DNA of 64,000 nt from Nitrososphaerota archaeon (GTDB taxonomy: Archaea; Thermoproteota; Nitrososphaeria; Nitrososphaerales; Nitrosopumilaceae), in contig JAGWHF010000012.1 in the NCBI GenBank assembly GCA_028866895.1, positions 1 through 64,000 on the forward strand, read 5' to 3'. Shown here one piece after another: positions 1 through 9,388 of the stretch (position 1 is the first letter of the stretch; each line of letters starts with the position of its first letter). The translations under genes and the position numbers were made by a program. A model generated the notes under the pieces. The model made no database searches. It saw nothing but the letters and a program-made list of their open reading frames with translations, and had not been told where the DNA came from.

Positions 1-1
1 G

Positions 2-613
2 GAGGAACAGTGTATGGGGGGGCGCGAATGTCCCGGTGGAATTCCTCCGTCTCCTCCCGCGAGTATAGGTAACAGGAGACTGGAACTCACTCTAAAGATC
101 TACCCGAACTCAACAATGCCTAATGTACATTATATCTGGTTTAGGTTTTTTGATGCAAATACAAATCAGACACTTCACCATATAACGTTCTTTCTTCATA
201 TAACAAACCAAAGTCAATTATTGTTTTACGAATTATTTCATACTCATACGGGTATTTTAGAAATCAGATTCATTTCCACCTCAGGTACAAAATGGTATGT
301 TACAGGAGATCGAGAACCAATTCTAGGTGGATGGATGCCTTACAAGGACGATGAGCCTGTTACCGTACACGCACCCATGTTCAATGATACCAAGGCCACG
401 TATCACTTTAATGTACAAATAAGGACCATTGATCAAGACAACAATCTTTTTAATATTACCGATGCACCAGTTTTTGATTTCTACCTTAATATGAAAGAAC
501 AGAACCAAACCATCACCACTCCGAATATAACAGTGCCAGAATTTCCTTTTGTTATTCCGGTTTTGTTGATGGGAATAACAATTGCAGCTATATTCAAGAG
601 AAATCTTAGTTAA
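2..613 (+). CDS. secreted protein with PEF-type C-terminal anchor, 5' partial
   Basis: The frame is open to the left window edge, so the gene probably begins outside; an ATG at 14 is the first visible start. The visible part is rich in Asn, Thr and aromatic residues and looks like a beta-rich extracellular domain. It ends with PEFPF, then a hydrophobic segment of about 16 residues and a basic tail (KRNLS). This tripartite end resembles the PEF-CTERM type of archaeal surface-protein sorting signal. I do not recognise the domain itself. It is probably exported and membrane-anchored. Confidence 0.6.
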   Translation, partial: EEQCMGGRECPGGIPPSPPASIGNRRLELTLKIYPNSTMPNVHYIWFRFFDANTNQTLHHITFFLHITNQSQLLFYELFHTHTGILEIRFISTSGTKWYVTGDREPILGGWMPYKDDEPVTVHAPMFNDTKATYHFNVQIRTIDQDNNLFNITDAPVFDFYLNMKEQNQTITTPNITVPEFPFVIPVLLMGITIAAIFKRNLS

Positions 614-1066
614 AATGGATGTTGTTTTCCTGTCTTACACTCCAATTCTCTAATAGACACATTCCGCCATGCCTTCGCTAATTGACGAAAGACCAAATTT
701 TGTGATGTGAGACAAGATTGTAGGCAGAGCTGGGTGGTATGTGTTTCATGCAGATTTTGGTACTTCATCTGATGATAAAGGCGCATCCTATAGTTTCTAT
801 GTATCAAGTCCGTAACGAGAAGAAATTTCTGTCTTATGTGATATTGGATGACACTCATAAAACATTTTAAGACCGATTGCATTATTACAAGCATGCAAAA
901 AACCGCTAGAAAAGAGGCGGTTTTGGATGCTGCGGCAAGGGAGAACTTCCAGGCTCCTTGTGTGGATGAAAATAAAATTATTCATTGTGGACATACAAAA
1001 TGTTTATCTGCCCCAAGGGCGCTTACAATTTTCTTTAGAGGGCGAACAATACCTGGAATTTAATCG
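614..1066. other. no recognisable gene
   Basis: About 450 bases between the surface-protein gene and the convergent phosphatase gene. Short open frames exist on both strands, but none resembles a known family or has a convincing promoter. I see no tRNA signature or strong hairpin. Confidence 0.5.
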
Positions 1067-1870
1067 CTAACGCAGATTCAGCTTTGTGATGGTATCATCA
1101 AGTATCTCCCTGCTGGCTGCAGCTATGAATGAGATTTTTTTGTCGTACCCAAGGTCGGAATCTATGGGCTTTGAGTTTTTGCCCACTATTATGCCGCCAG
1201 CCTCGGATGCTATGAGAAAGCCCGCAGCGACGTCTGTAATCCTTAACTTTTCCCTCATGTCGACAAAAAGATCGACCAACCCGCGTGCAAATATGGCAAG
1301 TTCCAAGGCGACGGCGCCAAAATGCCGCACGTGGTTTGAGGCTGAAATTATTGGGGCCAACTTCACAAGAGCCTCTGCCGATATTCCCGACATGTCAAGG
1401 CCTACAACAAAATAAGGCGGCCTTTCCTTATGAACCATAATCCTTTTTCCATTCATAAATGCGCCATTTCCCTTTGAAGCTGAATACAGGTCTCCGCTGT
1501 AAAGGTCGATGATGACTGCATCCGTAACGCTGCTGAGTTTGTTTCCAGTTGAATACGCGAGGGAGCAGCAAGAAAAGGGAATTCCTCTTACCGCATTCGT
1601 AGACCCATCTACCGCATCCATTATTACAAACCCGTCAGATCTTCCGGAGATCTCCACCTTGCCGCATTCCTCTCCTAGAACAGTACAGGGAAGCTCAATC
1701 TCCCTCAGGTAATCCAAGACAGTCTTTTCTGCCAGTACGTCGATTTTCCTCGAAATATCTCCGCCGGCACCTATGCCGAAATCTCCTGCTGACTCTTTCG
1801 TTCCGGGGAGGTGCTTGACGCTGTTGTAAACCCGCTTTGCCGCCTCCTCCAATACCTCTATTTTTTCCAA
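1067..1870 (-). CDS. inositol monophosphatase / fructose-1,6-bisphosphatase family protein
   Basis: A 267-residue member of the Mg2+-dependent IMPase superfamily. The metal-binding motif DAVDGSTN lies near residue 86 and the second signature ITDVAAGFLIASEAGG lies in the C-terminal third. Archaeal members often hydrolyse both inositol-1-phosphate and fructose-1,6-bisphosphate (FBPase class IV), so a role in gluconeogenesis or polar-lipid synthesis is plausible. The sequence does not decide the substrate. It is divergent from the gene at 1926 across a short AT-rich spacer that contains TATA-like sequence for both directions (about 1890-1911). Confidence 0.85.
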   Translation of the reverse strand: MEKIEVLEEAAKRVYNSVKHLPGTKESAGDFGIGAGGDISRKIDVLAEKTVLDYLREIELPCTVLGEECGKVEISGRSDGFVIMDAVDGSTNAVRGIPFSCCSLAYSTGNKLSSVTDAVIIDLYSGDLYSASKGNGAFMNGKRIMVHKERPPYFVVGLDMSGISAEALVKLAPIISASNHVRHFGAVALELAIFARGLVDLFVDMREKLRITDVAAGFLIASEAGGIIVGKNSKPIDSDLGYDKKISFIAAASREILDDTITKLNLR

Positions 1871-1925
1871 GATTTTTTTTTAATTTCGGTCCTAATTTAT
1901 TTCAAATATAGAGAGGGCCATCTCA

Positions 1926-3077
1926 ATGCATAAATATCAAGTGGCGTTGTGCCATTGTGTGAGTAGCAAGGACGAATCCATCTACAGCAAGGATTCTCTA
2001 ATGTCAACGAAACCTGGGAAGGAAATAATGAAGCAGGCCATATTCAAGAGCAAGGGATACAGGCAATTTGACAAATACAAAAAGGAGGCAGAAGAGGAAT
2101 TTCCAAAATTTACCAGAAGGTTTGCAGACGATTTATTCAGGCAGATCAAATCTGACGACAATCCGACTGAGACCCAGGGAAAGTTTGCCTCCGAAGTAGG
2201 TTCTGATGAGATAATCCTGGCAGCTGCACAAATTGACGACGTCCGGAAAAGACTCGGCAATTACGACGTTTTGCTTGACAGGATCTCGCGAATCCTCAAT
2301 TCCAACTTTGTGAAGATGACCCTTCCCGTCTTCAATGCGCTTTACGATGCAGCCTCCCAACACTTTGGTGATCGGGTGGATGCCAAGAAGAAGGCGGATC
2401 TCATAGATGGCCACATTATTGCAATTGATCTGAGCGAGCCGATGGACAGGATAATGGACAAGGACGAGGATGTGGAATTTCTTGATGACTACAAACTCAT
2501 GAACCCGTACATCCTGAATCTTGCCAGGGAAAAGATAGCTTCGGGTGGGCCGGATGTGCTCGAAGAGTTTGAGAGGGGCTTCAAGGATGCAAGGGCCGGC
2601 CAATACATGGATTTTAAACTGAAGATGAGGCCAAGGGGCATATCGGAGGAAAGCATGATAGAATGCTACAAGAAATACAGGGCAGTCATGGGAACCGCCG
2701 GCAAAAACATGGCGCTGGGACGCCTTCCGCTGGGCGAGATCTTCTACCTTGGAATGTCCAAGGCGGCGGAGTCCGTCGGATGCGGAAACGAGATTGAGGA
2801 CTCTATAAAGAACGGACTTGTCAAGATCCCTTCCTGGCCTCTGTATTATGCCATGCTTGCAAACAATGTCCAAAAGGGGTTTGAGTTTACCGTGAAAAAG
2901 AGCGAGTTGTATCTGGCAGAGGCACGCCTTGCCTTGGATCTCCTGCCTGGAGGTTTCTCGCACAAGGAATTTCTCGAATTTCTTTTTCTAACCGTGGAGC
3001 ATTACAACCTTTTCTGGTTCGGCCAACTGCAGAAACAAAAGCTATGGTCTGAATTCGAATCAAAGCTCCCGCGGTGA
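1926..3077 (+). CDS. conserved hypothetical protein upstream of RFC large subunit
   Basis: A 383-residue soluble, charged, mostly helical protein without signal peptide or membrane segment; I recognise no domain. An ATG at 2001 (residues MSTKPGKE) is an alternative start, since the first 25 residues have an unusual composition with two Cys and two His. It ends six bases before the RFC large-subunit gene and is probably co-transcribed with it. A link to replication or repair is only suggested by position. Confidence 0.65.
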   Translation: MHKYQVALCHCVSSKDESIYSKDSLMSTKPGKEIMKQAIFKSKGYRQFDKYKKEAEEEFPKFTRRFADDLFRQIKSDDNPTETQGKFASEVGSDEIILAAAQIDDVRKRLGNYDVLLDRISRILNSNFVKMTLPVFNALYDAASQHFGDRVDAKKKADLIDGHIIAIDLSEPMDRIMDKDEDVEFLDDYKLMNPYILNLAREKIASGGPDVLEEFERGFKDARAGQYMDFKLKMRPRGISEESMIECYKKYRAVMGTAGKNMALGRLPLGEIFYLGMSKAAESVGCGNEIEDSIKNGLVKIPSWPLYYAMLANNVQKGFEFTVKKSELYLAEARLALDLLPGGFSHKEFLEFLFLTVEHYNLFWFGQLQKQKLWSEFESKLPR

Positions 3078-3082
3078 TCTAA

Positions 3083-4243
3083 ATGATGTGGTCAGAGAAA
3101 TACAGGCCAAAAAGCCTCTTGGAAATGATCGGAAATGAGGAAGCAAAGGAATCATTTGTAAAATGGGTGGCAAACTGGACGAGGGGGGCAAAACCCATCC
3201 TTCTGGTTGGCCCTCCCGGCGTGGGCAAGACCACGATGGCACTGCTTGTAGCAAAGCAGTTTGGCTACGACCTTGTGAGCCTCAATGCAAGTGACGTGAG
3301 AAACAAACAACGTCTTGAGGAAATCCTAAACCCGGCGCTGGGGAACCTTGGCCTACTTGGAAAGATCATGATATTTGTAGATGAAGTTGACGGAATCCAT
3401 GGAAGGGCAGACTTTGGAGGCGTCAGCGCACTTCTCCAGATACTAAAGGAGCCCACAGTGCCGATTGTCCTTGCCGCAAACTCTGAGAGCTCCGACAAAA
3501 TGAAGGATATCAGGAAGGCATCGGTCACAATCAGGATGATGCCTATTCCTCCGCGACTCCTGCGTCTCTATCTCGAATCCATCCTGCAAAAAGAGGGGGA
3601 GTCGCTGAGGGTAGGAACGCTGATAAAGCTTGTCCTTGATTCCAGGGGTGACATCAGGTCCATGCTAAACTCAGCCCAGGCACTGGTTGGAGGGTTTGAA
3701 CCGCAGACGGAGAAATCATTTGAAACAACGGATGTGGAATCCGCAGTCAATGCGTTCTTCAAGGCAAGGTCAAGGGATGAGGCAATGGCAATACTGTTTT
3801 CCCTCAGGATGGACCCGCAAGAGAAGATTAACGCCTTTTATTCGAGCATAATCACAAGCCACCTCTCGAAAAATGACATGAGTGAGATGCTTGACATCGT
3901 ATCAGAGGCAGACATACTTTACGGAAGGATAATGCGCGAACAGCAATGGAGGCTCCTGCGGTATCTCGATTCCATACTTGTCAAGCTTTACAGGAAGGAT
4001 GCAGCGGTACGATATTCGCAATATAATCTTCCATGGCCCCTGATAACCCGCCTGAGATGGGATGGCAAGGCAATAAAAGACTTGGAAACAGCCCTCTCAA
4101 GACGGATGCATGTGTCAAGGAGCAGTTTTGCCACCTTTTACCTGCCATACCTTCTGAGGTGTGTGAAAAACAAGACGCTTGAGATGGATCTCGATCCGGC
4201 ACAGACTGAAGTCATACAAAAGGAGCTGTCCTCTGCAAAATGA
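3083..4243 (+). CDS. rfcL: replication factor C large subunit (clamp loader)
   Basis: AAA+ ATPase of 386 residues that, with small RFC subunits, would load the PCNA clamp onto primed DNA. It opens with the typical WSEKYRPKSL, followed by Walker A GPPGVGKTT near residue 43 and Walker B IMIFVDEVDG near residue 95. A C-terminal helical collar region follows. The family is usually somewhat longer, because many archaeal large subunits have an extra charged tail ending in a PIP box; here the protein ends soon after the collar. It overlaps the next gene by four bases (ATGA), indicating translational coupling. Confidence 0.9.
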   Translation: MMWSEKYRPKSLLEMIGNEEAKESFVKWVANWTRGAKPILLVGPPGVGKTTMALLVAKQFGYDLVSLNASDVRNKQRLEEILNPALGNLGLLGKIMIFVDEVDGIHGRADFGGVSALLQILKEPTVPIVLAANSESSDKMKDIRKASVTIRMMPIPPRLLRLYLESILQKEGESLRVGTLIKLVLDSRGDIRSMLNSAQALVGGFEPQTEKSFETTDVESAVNAFFKARSRDEAMAILFSLRMDPQEKINAFYSSIITSHLSKNDMSEMLDIVSEADILYGRIMREQQWRLLRYLDSILVKLYRKDAAVRYSQYNLPWPLITRLRWDGKAIKDLETALSRRMHVSRSSFATFYLPYLLRCVKNKTLEMDLDPAQTEVIQKELSSAK

Positions 4244-4554
4244 GCTGGCGTTCTATTCCCATGAAATTTCCGGGAACCTGCACAGTTTGTAAAAAGAAGA
4301 TAGAGGTGGGGGAGGTAGCTCTCTGGGCAAAGGGCCTGGGGGTAAAACACCAGTCCTGCGCCGAGGCGGATGTAGAACTTGACTGCGCCGTGTGCGGCGG
4401 GAAGGCAGGTTGCAACCAATGCGAGTTCATGGATGACTGCGACAGAACAAAAGTCTCGCAGCTGTGCATCTGCAAAAAATGCTATGAGGCCAAGGACTCC
4501 ATTGTGCTATACCGGGAGGCCGTCTCGAGGAATTACAAGTTCCCGCCCCAGTAG
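4240..4554 (+). CDS. small multi-cysteine zinc-ribbon-like protein
   Basis: A 104-residue protein with several CxxC pairs (CTVC, CAVC, CICKKC) and further Cys and His residues, enough for two or more zinc sites. It overlaps the RFC large-subunit gene by ATGA and so is in the same operon. The first ATG at 4240 and a second at 4261 (MKFPGTC) are both possible starts. No enzymatic motif is visible. A nucleic-acid or protein-binding role is inferred only from the zinc-ribbon composition. Confidence 0.7.
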   Translation: MSWRSIPMKFPGTCTVCKKKIEVGEVALWAKGLGVKHQSCAEADVELDCAVCGGKAGCNQCEFMDDCDRTKVSQLCICKKCYEAKDSIVLYREAVSRNYKFPPQ

Positions 4555-4601
4555 TATCGTATCCTACTGCAAGTAAAAAGTTAAAATTTACCCCTTCCAA
4601 A

Positions 4602-4880
4602 ATGAAATCGATGACTAACGAGACCAAGATTGCCCCGCTTGATCCTGCATTTCATGGCGAGTCCAACTACGAGGTGGGGCTTGAGAAACTGCTTGCGGAG
4701 ACCAAAGAAATGGTCCAAAAGCTAAGGTCAGATCCCCATACGCCGGCAGACATACTGCAGGATGCCGCTGAAAAACTGCAGGTCATAGAATCGTTGTGGG
4801 AGAACTACCACATGGGAATGAATGTGTTCAGAAACGCAAAGGGCGGGCGTGACGGCATCAGGGAAGTCAAGCCAGAGTAA
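4602..4880 (+). CDS. small hypothetical helical protein
   Basis: A 92-residue acidic, probably all-helical soluble protein. The centre (LEKLLAETKEMVQKL and onward) could form a short coiled coil. I do not recognise a family. It follows the zinc-ribbon gene by 47 bases in the same direction. The start could be the ATG at 4602 or the one at 4611. Typical codon use and its place in a co-directional set support a real gene. Confidence 0.6.
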   Translation: MKSMTNETKIAPLDPAFHGESNYEVGLEKLLAETKEMVQKLRSDPHTPADILQDAAEKLQVIESLWENYHMGMNVFRNAKGGRDGIREVKPE

Positions 4881-5071
4881 ACGGTACCTCTAGTACAGAC
4901 TATTCCCTAAACAAGGGCGGGCAAGCCCGATTTAAAATCCAACATTCTACTGGTACATTTATCGCAAAACTCTCCACGATCTCAAAAGGATCGGCGCGTG
5001 CAAGTTGCCTGGCCCGGAACTGCAGTTGCGCTCGGGCTACCTTGCCAACCGATGACCGACCTGATGGAGCC

Positions 5072-5084
5072 TTAAATTAATATA
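5072..5084 (+). promoter_or_regulatory. TATA-type promoter of the carboxylase operon
   Basis: The AT-rich box TTAAATTAATATA lies about 30-40 bases before the ATG at 5112. This position supports 5112 as the start with a very short leader, and argues against the TTG at 5094. Confidence 0.6.
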
Positions 5085-5111
5085 GGTTGGAAATTGCTTC
5101 TAATTCGAATC

Positions 5112-6659
5112 ATGCACTCTGAAAAACTGAAAAATTTTCTTCAAAAAAGGCGTCAGGCAGATCAGGGTGGTGGCGAGGAAAGGATTCTTGCCCAGCATGA
5201 CAAGGGCAAGCTTACGGCCCGCGAGAGGATAGGCCTCCTGCTTGACGACGGAAGCTTTACTGAGATTGACGCACTGGCTACCCACCACTATTACGAATTT
5301 GAAATGCAGAACAAAAAGTTCTTCGGAGATGGGGTGGTCACAGGCTACGGAACAATAAACGGACGCAAGGTTTTCCTCTTTGCCTATGATTTTACCGTCC
5401 TTGGCGGCACTCTAAGCGAGATGGGTGCCAAAAAAATCACGAAAGTTATGGACCATGCCACGCGTGTAGGCTGTCCAATTATAGGAATAATAGATTCTGG
5501 AGGGGCACGAATCCAGGAGGGCATCTTGAGCTTGGACGGATTTGCAAGTATCTTCTATCACAATCAGCTAGCATCAGGTGTCGTACCGCAAATCACATGC
5601 AGCATAGGGCCATCTGCAGGAGGTGCAGTATATTCTCCAGCCATGACTGACTTTGTTATAATGGTCGACAAACTTGCCACCATGTTCGTCACAGGTCCCG
5701 AAGTTGTAAAGACTGTGCTGGGAGAGGAGGTATCGTTTGACGAGCTAGGTGGTGCAATGTCGCACGGCAAGATAAGCGGGGTCTCCCATTTTGTGGCAAA
5801 AAATGAATTTCAATGCATGGACATTGTAAAGACATTGCTATCCTACCTTCCTCAAAACAGCACGGAGGAACCGTCAATCGTAAACACGGGGGATGACCCG
5901 AACCGGCTGGATAACAACCTAATAACCATAGTTCCAGAAAACCCGTTACAGCCATATGACATGAAGGAAATTATCCATTCGATAGTGGACAACCACCAGT
6001 TCTTCGAGGTTCACGAGCTGTTTGCACCAAATGTCATTGTGGGCTTTTGCAGGCTCCACGGCAGAACGGTCGGCATTGTGGCAAACCAGCCCATGGTTCT
6101 GGCAGGAGCTCTTGACATCGACTCATCGAACAAGGCCTCTAGGTTTGTCAGATTCTGTGACTGCTACAATATTCCCATTATCACTCTGGTAGACACGCCA
6201 GGTTACATGCCTGGGACACAGCAAGAGCATGGTGGTATCATCAGACATGGGAGCAAGCTCTTGTATGCCTACTGTGAGGCGACAGTACCGAAGATCACGA
6301 TTATAATCGGAAAAGCATACGGAGGAGCATATATCGCAATGGGAAGCAAAAATCTTGGAACGGACATGAATTTTGCCTGGCCTACAGCACAAATCGCAGT
6401 TTTGGGTTCCGAGGCTGCAGTAAGGATAATGAACAGAAAGGAACTTGATGCCGCGAAAGACCCAGCCGCGCTGAAAAAACAACTTGTCGATAATTTCTCT
6501 GAAAAGTTTGCAAATCCCTACGTCGCCGCATCGTACGGAACCGTTGACACGGTGATAGACCCGGCGGAAACGAGGCCCGCGATTATAAGGGCTCTGGAAG
6601 GCCTCGCAAACAAGAGGGAGAGAAGACTTCCACGCAAGCACGGGAACATAAATCTCTGA
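5112..6659 (+). CDS. pccB: acetyl-CoA/propionyl-CoA carboxylase, carboxyltransferase subunit
   Basis: A 515-residue biotin-dependent carboxyltransferase. It would transfer CO2 from carboxybiotin to acetyl-CoA and propionyl-CoA, the carboxylation steps of the 3-hydroxypropionate/4-hydroxybutyrate cycle used for CO2 fixation in ammonia-oxidising archaea. Both crotonase-like halves are present: the glycine-rich oxyanion segment DSGGARIQEG in the N-terminal half, and the DTPGYMPG and GKAYGGAYIAM segments in the C-terminal half. Length matches PccB/AccD proteins. The biotin carboxylase gene follows after 5 bases and BCCP follows that, so the whole enzyme is encoded in one operon. Confidence 0.93.
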   Translation: MHSEKLKNFLQKRRQADQGGGEERILAQHDKGKLTARERIGLLLDDGSFTEIDALATHHYYEFEMQNKKFFGDGVVTGYGTINGRKVFLFAYDFTVLGGTLSEMGAKKITKVMDHATRVGCPIIGIIDSGGARIQEGILSLDGFASIFYHNQLASGVVPQITCSIGPSAGGAVYSPAMTDFVIMVDKLATMFVTGPEVVKTVLGEEVSFDELGGAMSHGKISGVSHFVAKNEFQCMDIVKTLLSYLPQNSTEEPSIVNTGDDPNRLDNNLITIVPENPLQPYDMKEIIHSIVDNHQFFEVHELFAPNVIVGFCRLHGRTVGIVANQPMVLAGALDIDSSNKASRFVRFCDCYNIPIITLVDTPGYMPGTQQEHGGIIRHGSKLLYAYCEATVPKITIIIGKAYGGAYIAMGSKNLGTDMNFAWPTAQIAVLGSEAAVRIMNRKELDAAKDPAALKKQLVDNFSEKFANPYVAASYGTVDTVIDPAETRPAIIRALEGLANKRERRLPRKHGNINL

Positions 6660-6664
6660 TAGGC

Positions 6665-8158
6665 ATGATCGAAAAAATTCTCATCGCAAACAGGGGAGAG
6701 ATCGCAATACGGGTCATCAGGACCTGCAACGCGCTGGGCATCGAGTCAGTAGCCATATACTCCGACGAGGACGTAAATTCAAAGCACGTCAAGATGGCCT
6801 CCGAATCCTACCATATAGGCCCTCCCTCTCCGTCACAGAGCTATCTTAACATGGAAAGGATAGTAGAGGCAGCCTTGAAATCGGGGGCCGATGCCATTCA
6901 TCCAGGTTACGGCTTTCTCTCGGAAAATGCAGACTTTGCAGACTTGTGTGAAAAAAATAAGATTAACTTTATCGGACCGTCCGGAAAATCGATGCGGCTT
7001 TGCGGCGACAAGATGTTGTGCAAGGCAGCGATGGCAAAAGCCAATGTTCCTACCGTCCCAGGCAGTCCGGGGATTGTCGAGGAGGTGGAAAAAGCTCTTG
7101 ATATAGCGCACAACATTGGGTACCCGGTCCTGCTCAAGTCGGTATTCGGGGGCGGAGGAAGGGGTATCAGACTTGTGCATGATGAAAAGGAACTCAGGCA
7201 GGCCTTCGAACTTGCTTCAGGCGAATCAAAGGCGGCATTTGGGAAATCTGCACTCTTTGTGGAGAAATTTCTTCCGAAGATAAGGCACATAGAGTTCCAG
7301 CTCGCAAGGGACAGGCAAGGAAACGCCGTCCATATTTTTGAAAGGGAGTGTTCCATACAGAGGCGCCACCAAAAACTGATCGAGATGTCCCCGTCCCCCG
7401 TAGTTGATCAGAAGACACGCGACGAGGTGGGACAGCTGGCGGTAAACGCCGCAATTGCCGTTGATTACCTCAATGCTGGGACTGCCGAATTCCTCCGGTT
7501 GGACGATGGGACATTTTATTTCATAGAAATCAACGCACGACTCCAAGTGGAACATCCTGTCACCGAGTTCGTTTCGGGGCTAGACTTGGTGAAACTGCAG
7601 ATTGATATTGCCAACGGCAAGGAGATTCCGTTCAAGCAGAAGGATCTGAAGGTAAACGGATGCGCAATAGAGTGCAGGATAAATGCCGAGGATACATTCC
7701 TTGACTTTGCCCCTTCCACGGGAAGGATATACGACGTAAACATCCCGGCAGGGCCGGGAGTGAGGGTGGACACATACCTCTATCCTGGCTGTAGCGTCTC
7801 CCCATACTATGACTCCCTTATGGCAAAGCTCATCACTTGGGGACAGAACTTCGAGGAGGCAAGGCAGCGGATGCAGACCTCCCTTTCAGACTTTTACATT
7901 GAGGGGGTGGAGACAGCCATTCCACTTTACAAGACCATTCTTGATACCAACGAATTCATCAAGGGTGACATGTCTACTGACTTTCTTGAGAGGTTCAAGA
8001 TACTGGACAGACTGCGTGAGGATCTCAAAAAGGAAGCCTCCAGAAAGGCCGAGCCAGGCTTGGCGGCCACGCTCATTCACTCTGAATTCCTTAAAAACAG
8101 GGTAAGGGCACAAAAGGAGCAATCCATCAGGTGGAAGGCACAACTGGACAGGAGTTAA
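6665..8158 (+). CDS. accC: biotin carboxylase subunit of acetyl/propionyl-CoA carboxylase
   Basis: A 497-residue ATP-grasp enzyme that carboxylates the biotin on BCCP using ATP and bicarbonate. Family signatures are clear: the N-terminal KILIANRGEIAIRVIR, the glycine-rich ATP loop GGGGRGIRLV, the region ERECSIQRRHQKLIE, and EINARLQVEHPVTE with the catalytic Arg/Glu set. The length is slightly above the usual 450, with a basic helical C-terminal extension after about residue 450. It sits between the carboxyltransferase gene and BCCP in the same operon. Confidence 0.94.
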   Translation: MIEKILIANRGEIAIRVIRTCNALGIESVAIYSDEDVNSKHVKMASESYHIGPPSPSQSYLNMERIVEAALKSGADAIHPGYGFLSENADFADLCEKNKINFIGPSGKSMRLCGDKMLCKAAMAKANVPTVPGSPGIVEEVEKALDIAHNIGYPVLLKSVFGGGGRGIRLVHDEKELRQAFELASGESKAAFGKSALFVEKFLPKIRHIEFQLARDRQGNAVHIFERECSIQRRHQKLIEMSPSPVVDQKTRDEVGQLAVNAAIAVDYLNAGTAEFLRLDDGTFYFIEINARLQVEHPVTEFVSGLDLVKLQIDIANGKEIPFKQKDLKVNGCAIECRINAEDTFLDFAPSTGRIYDVNIPAGPGVRVDTYLYPGCSVSPYYDSLMAKLITWGQNFEEARQRMQTSLSDFYIEGVETAIPLYKTILDTNEFIKGDMSTDFLERFKILDRLREDLKKEASRKAEPGLAATLIHSEFLKNRVRAQKEQSIRWKAQLDRS

Positions 8159-8159
8159 G

Positions 8160-8672
8160 ATGAAATTCAAACTTGAAAATACAGAGGAAAATCTGGAGGG
8201 GGCGGTAGTAAGATCCCTTGGCAATAATGAGTTTGTCCTAAAGATAGGAAGTCAGGAGCGCAACCTGAGGATAATGGATATGACCCATGAAAAGGTCGAG
8301 TTCATGCTTGACAATTCCTTCCATGCTGCAAAATACATAGAGAGCGCGACATCCAAAATAACGGTTGTCGTTGACGGCGTAAAGCTGACCTTCAACAAGC
8401 GTCCTGACCTCGAAAAAATAGTCTACAAAAACTCCGGAATGGAGTCTGCAGCAGACTCCCAGCTCAGTCTCAAGAGCCAAATTCCAGGAAGGGTGGTCTC
8501 GATAAACGTATCACAAGGGGACGAGGTAAAGAAGGGCGATGTCGTATGCGTTTTGGAGTCAATGAAGATGCAGGTCTCAATCAAATCGCACAAGGACGGC
8601 AAAGTAAGGGCTCTTAAGATAAAGCAGGGCGCATCCGTCGCAAAAAACGACGTCCTTGCAGAGATCGAATAG
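8160..8672 (+). CDS. biotin carboxyl carrier protein (BCCP)
   Basis: A 170-residue carrier with a C-terminal biotinyl-lipoyl domain. The biotin attachment site VLESMKMQVSI is intact, with the Lys of MKM modified. The N-terminal half (about 90 residues) resembles the BT-like linker region of propionyl-CoA carboxylases and may contact the carboxyltransferase. The ATG lies one base after the stop of the biotin carboxylase gene, so translation is probably coupled. It is the last gene of the operon; a peroxiredoxin gene converges on it. Confidence 0.93.
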   Translation: MKFKLENTEENLEGAVVRSLGNNEFVLKIGSQERNLRIMDMTHEKVEFMLDNSFHAAKYIESATSKITVVVDGVKLTFNKRPDLEKIVYKNSGMESAADSQLSLKSQIPGRVVSINVSQGDEVKKGDVVCVLESMKMQVSIKSHKDGKVRALKIKQGASVAKNDVLAEIE

Positions 8673-8721
8673 GGAATTTTTAGCAGGACAGGGATACGCA
8701 ACAAAAAATTGGAAGGTAGGA

Positions 8722-9192
8722 TTATCTTCCCTTCTTCAGAAAGTCGCCTATCTCTTGGTAGTTAGGCTCTACCAATGGATTATCCGTGACCCATTTGTAA
8801 ACCACAGTGCCATTCTCATCCACGATAAAGACGGAACGTTTTGCGGCATCATACCCCTTGACATGCAAGAGGTCCGGCATCAGAACCCCATAGTCGCGGA
8901 TGGTCTGACTCTTGTAATCTCCAAGCACGGGAAAGTTCAAGTGATGCATCTCGGCAAATGCCTTGTTTGCAAAAGGACCGTCATTGCTTATGCCTACTAC
9001 CTGGACTCCGAGCTTCGAAAAGTCATCCCATGTATCCCTGAAGGTACACATCTCCTTTGTGCACACGGGAGAACTTGCAGCCACGAAGAATGAAAGGACA
9101 ACCTTCTTTCCCTTGAACTCCTCCAGACTTCGCATTTTGAGGTCGGTATCAACAAGGGTGAACGGTGGTGCCTTCTCTCCAACATTTACCAT
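8722..9192 (-). CDS. peroxiredoxin (AhpE/Bcp-like)
   Basis: A 156-residue thioredoxin-fold peroxidase that reduces peroxides through a peroxidatic cysteine. The active-site region is VVLSFFVAASSPVCTKEMCT, with Cys44 as the likely peroxidatic residue and Cys49 nearby. The usual PxxxS/TxxC motif has Val where the Pro is normally found; Ser and Cys are kept. A conserved late segment contains FIVDENGTVVYKWV. It stands alone, convergent to the carboxylase operon and divergent from nuo. Oxidative stress protection is the likely role. Confidence 0.88.
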   Translation of the reverse strand: MVNVGEKAPPFTLVDTDLKMRSLEEFKGKKVVLSFFVAASSPVCTKEMCTFRDTWDDFSKLGVQVVGISNDGPFANKAFAEMHHLNFPVLGDYKSQTIRDYGVLMPDLLHVKGYDAAKRSVFIVDENGTVVYKWVTDNPLVEPNYQEIGDFLKKGR

Positions 9193-9355
9193 ATCAAGGC
9201 TCGATCATGCTCATATATCAATCCTCATCAGGAGTGCTTCTGCTCGGTGATTTTTTGAAAACCCCGCCAGAACTTGCTAACAAGTTCACTGTTTGATGAA
9301 AAATTATAAAAAAATTCCTTTTAATTTAAAATTCTGATCGCACTGTGCACATAGA

Positions 9356-9366
9356 TTTTTATACTC
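9356..9366 (+). promoter_or_regulatory. TATA-type promoter of the nuo operon
   Basis: The box TTTTTATACTC precedes nuoA. Its position favours the TTG at 9389 (about 30 bases downstream) over the TTG at 9377 as the nuoA start. Confidence 0.55.
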
Positions 9367-9388
9367 TCCGGTTAGCTTGTTAGCTACT

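Noticed and set aside
2133-2963. Long minus-strand frame of 276 codons opposite the 1926 gene
   Set aside because: It lies wholly opposite a plausible gene in its operon, has no family resemblance and has a His/Leu/Arg-rich composition typical of an antisense frame.
6123-6641. Minus-strand frame of 172 codons inside the carboxyltransferase gene
   Set aside because: The plus-strand gene is a full-length family member; the antisense frame has no recognisable motif.
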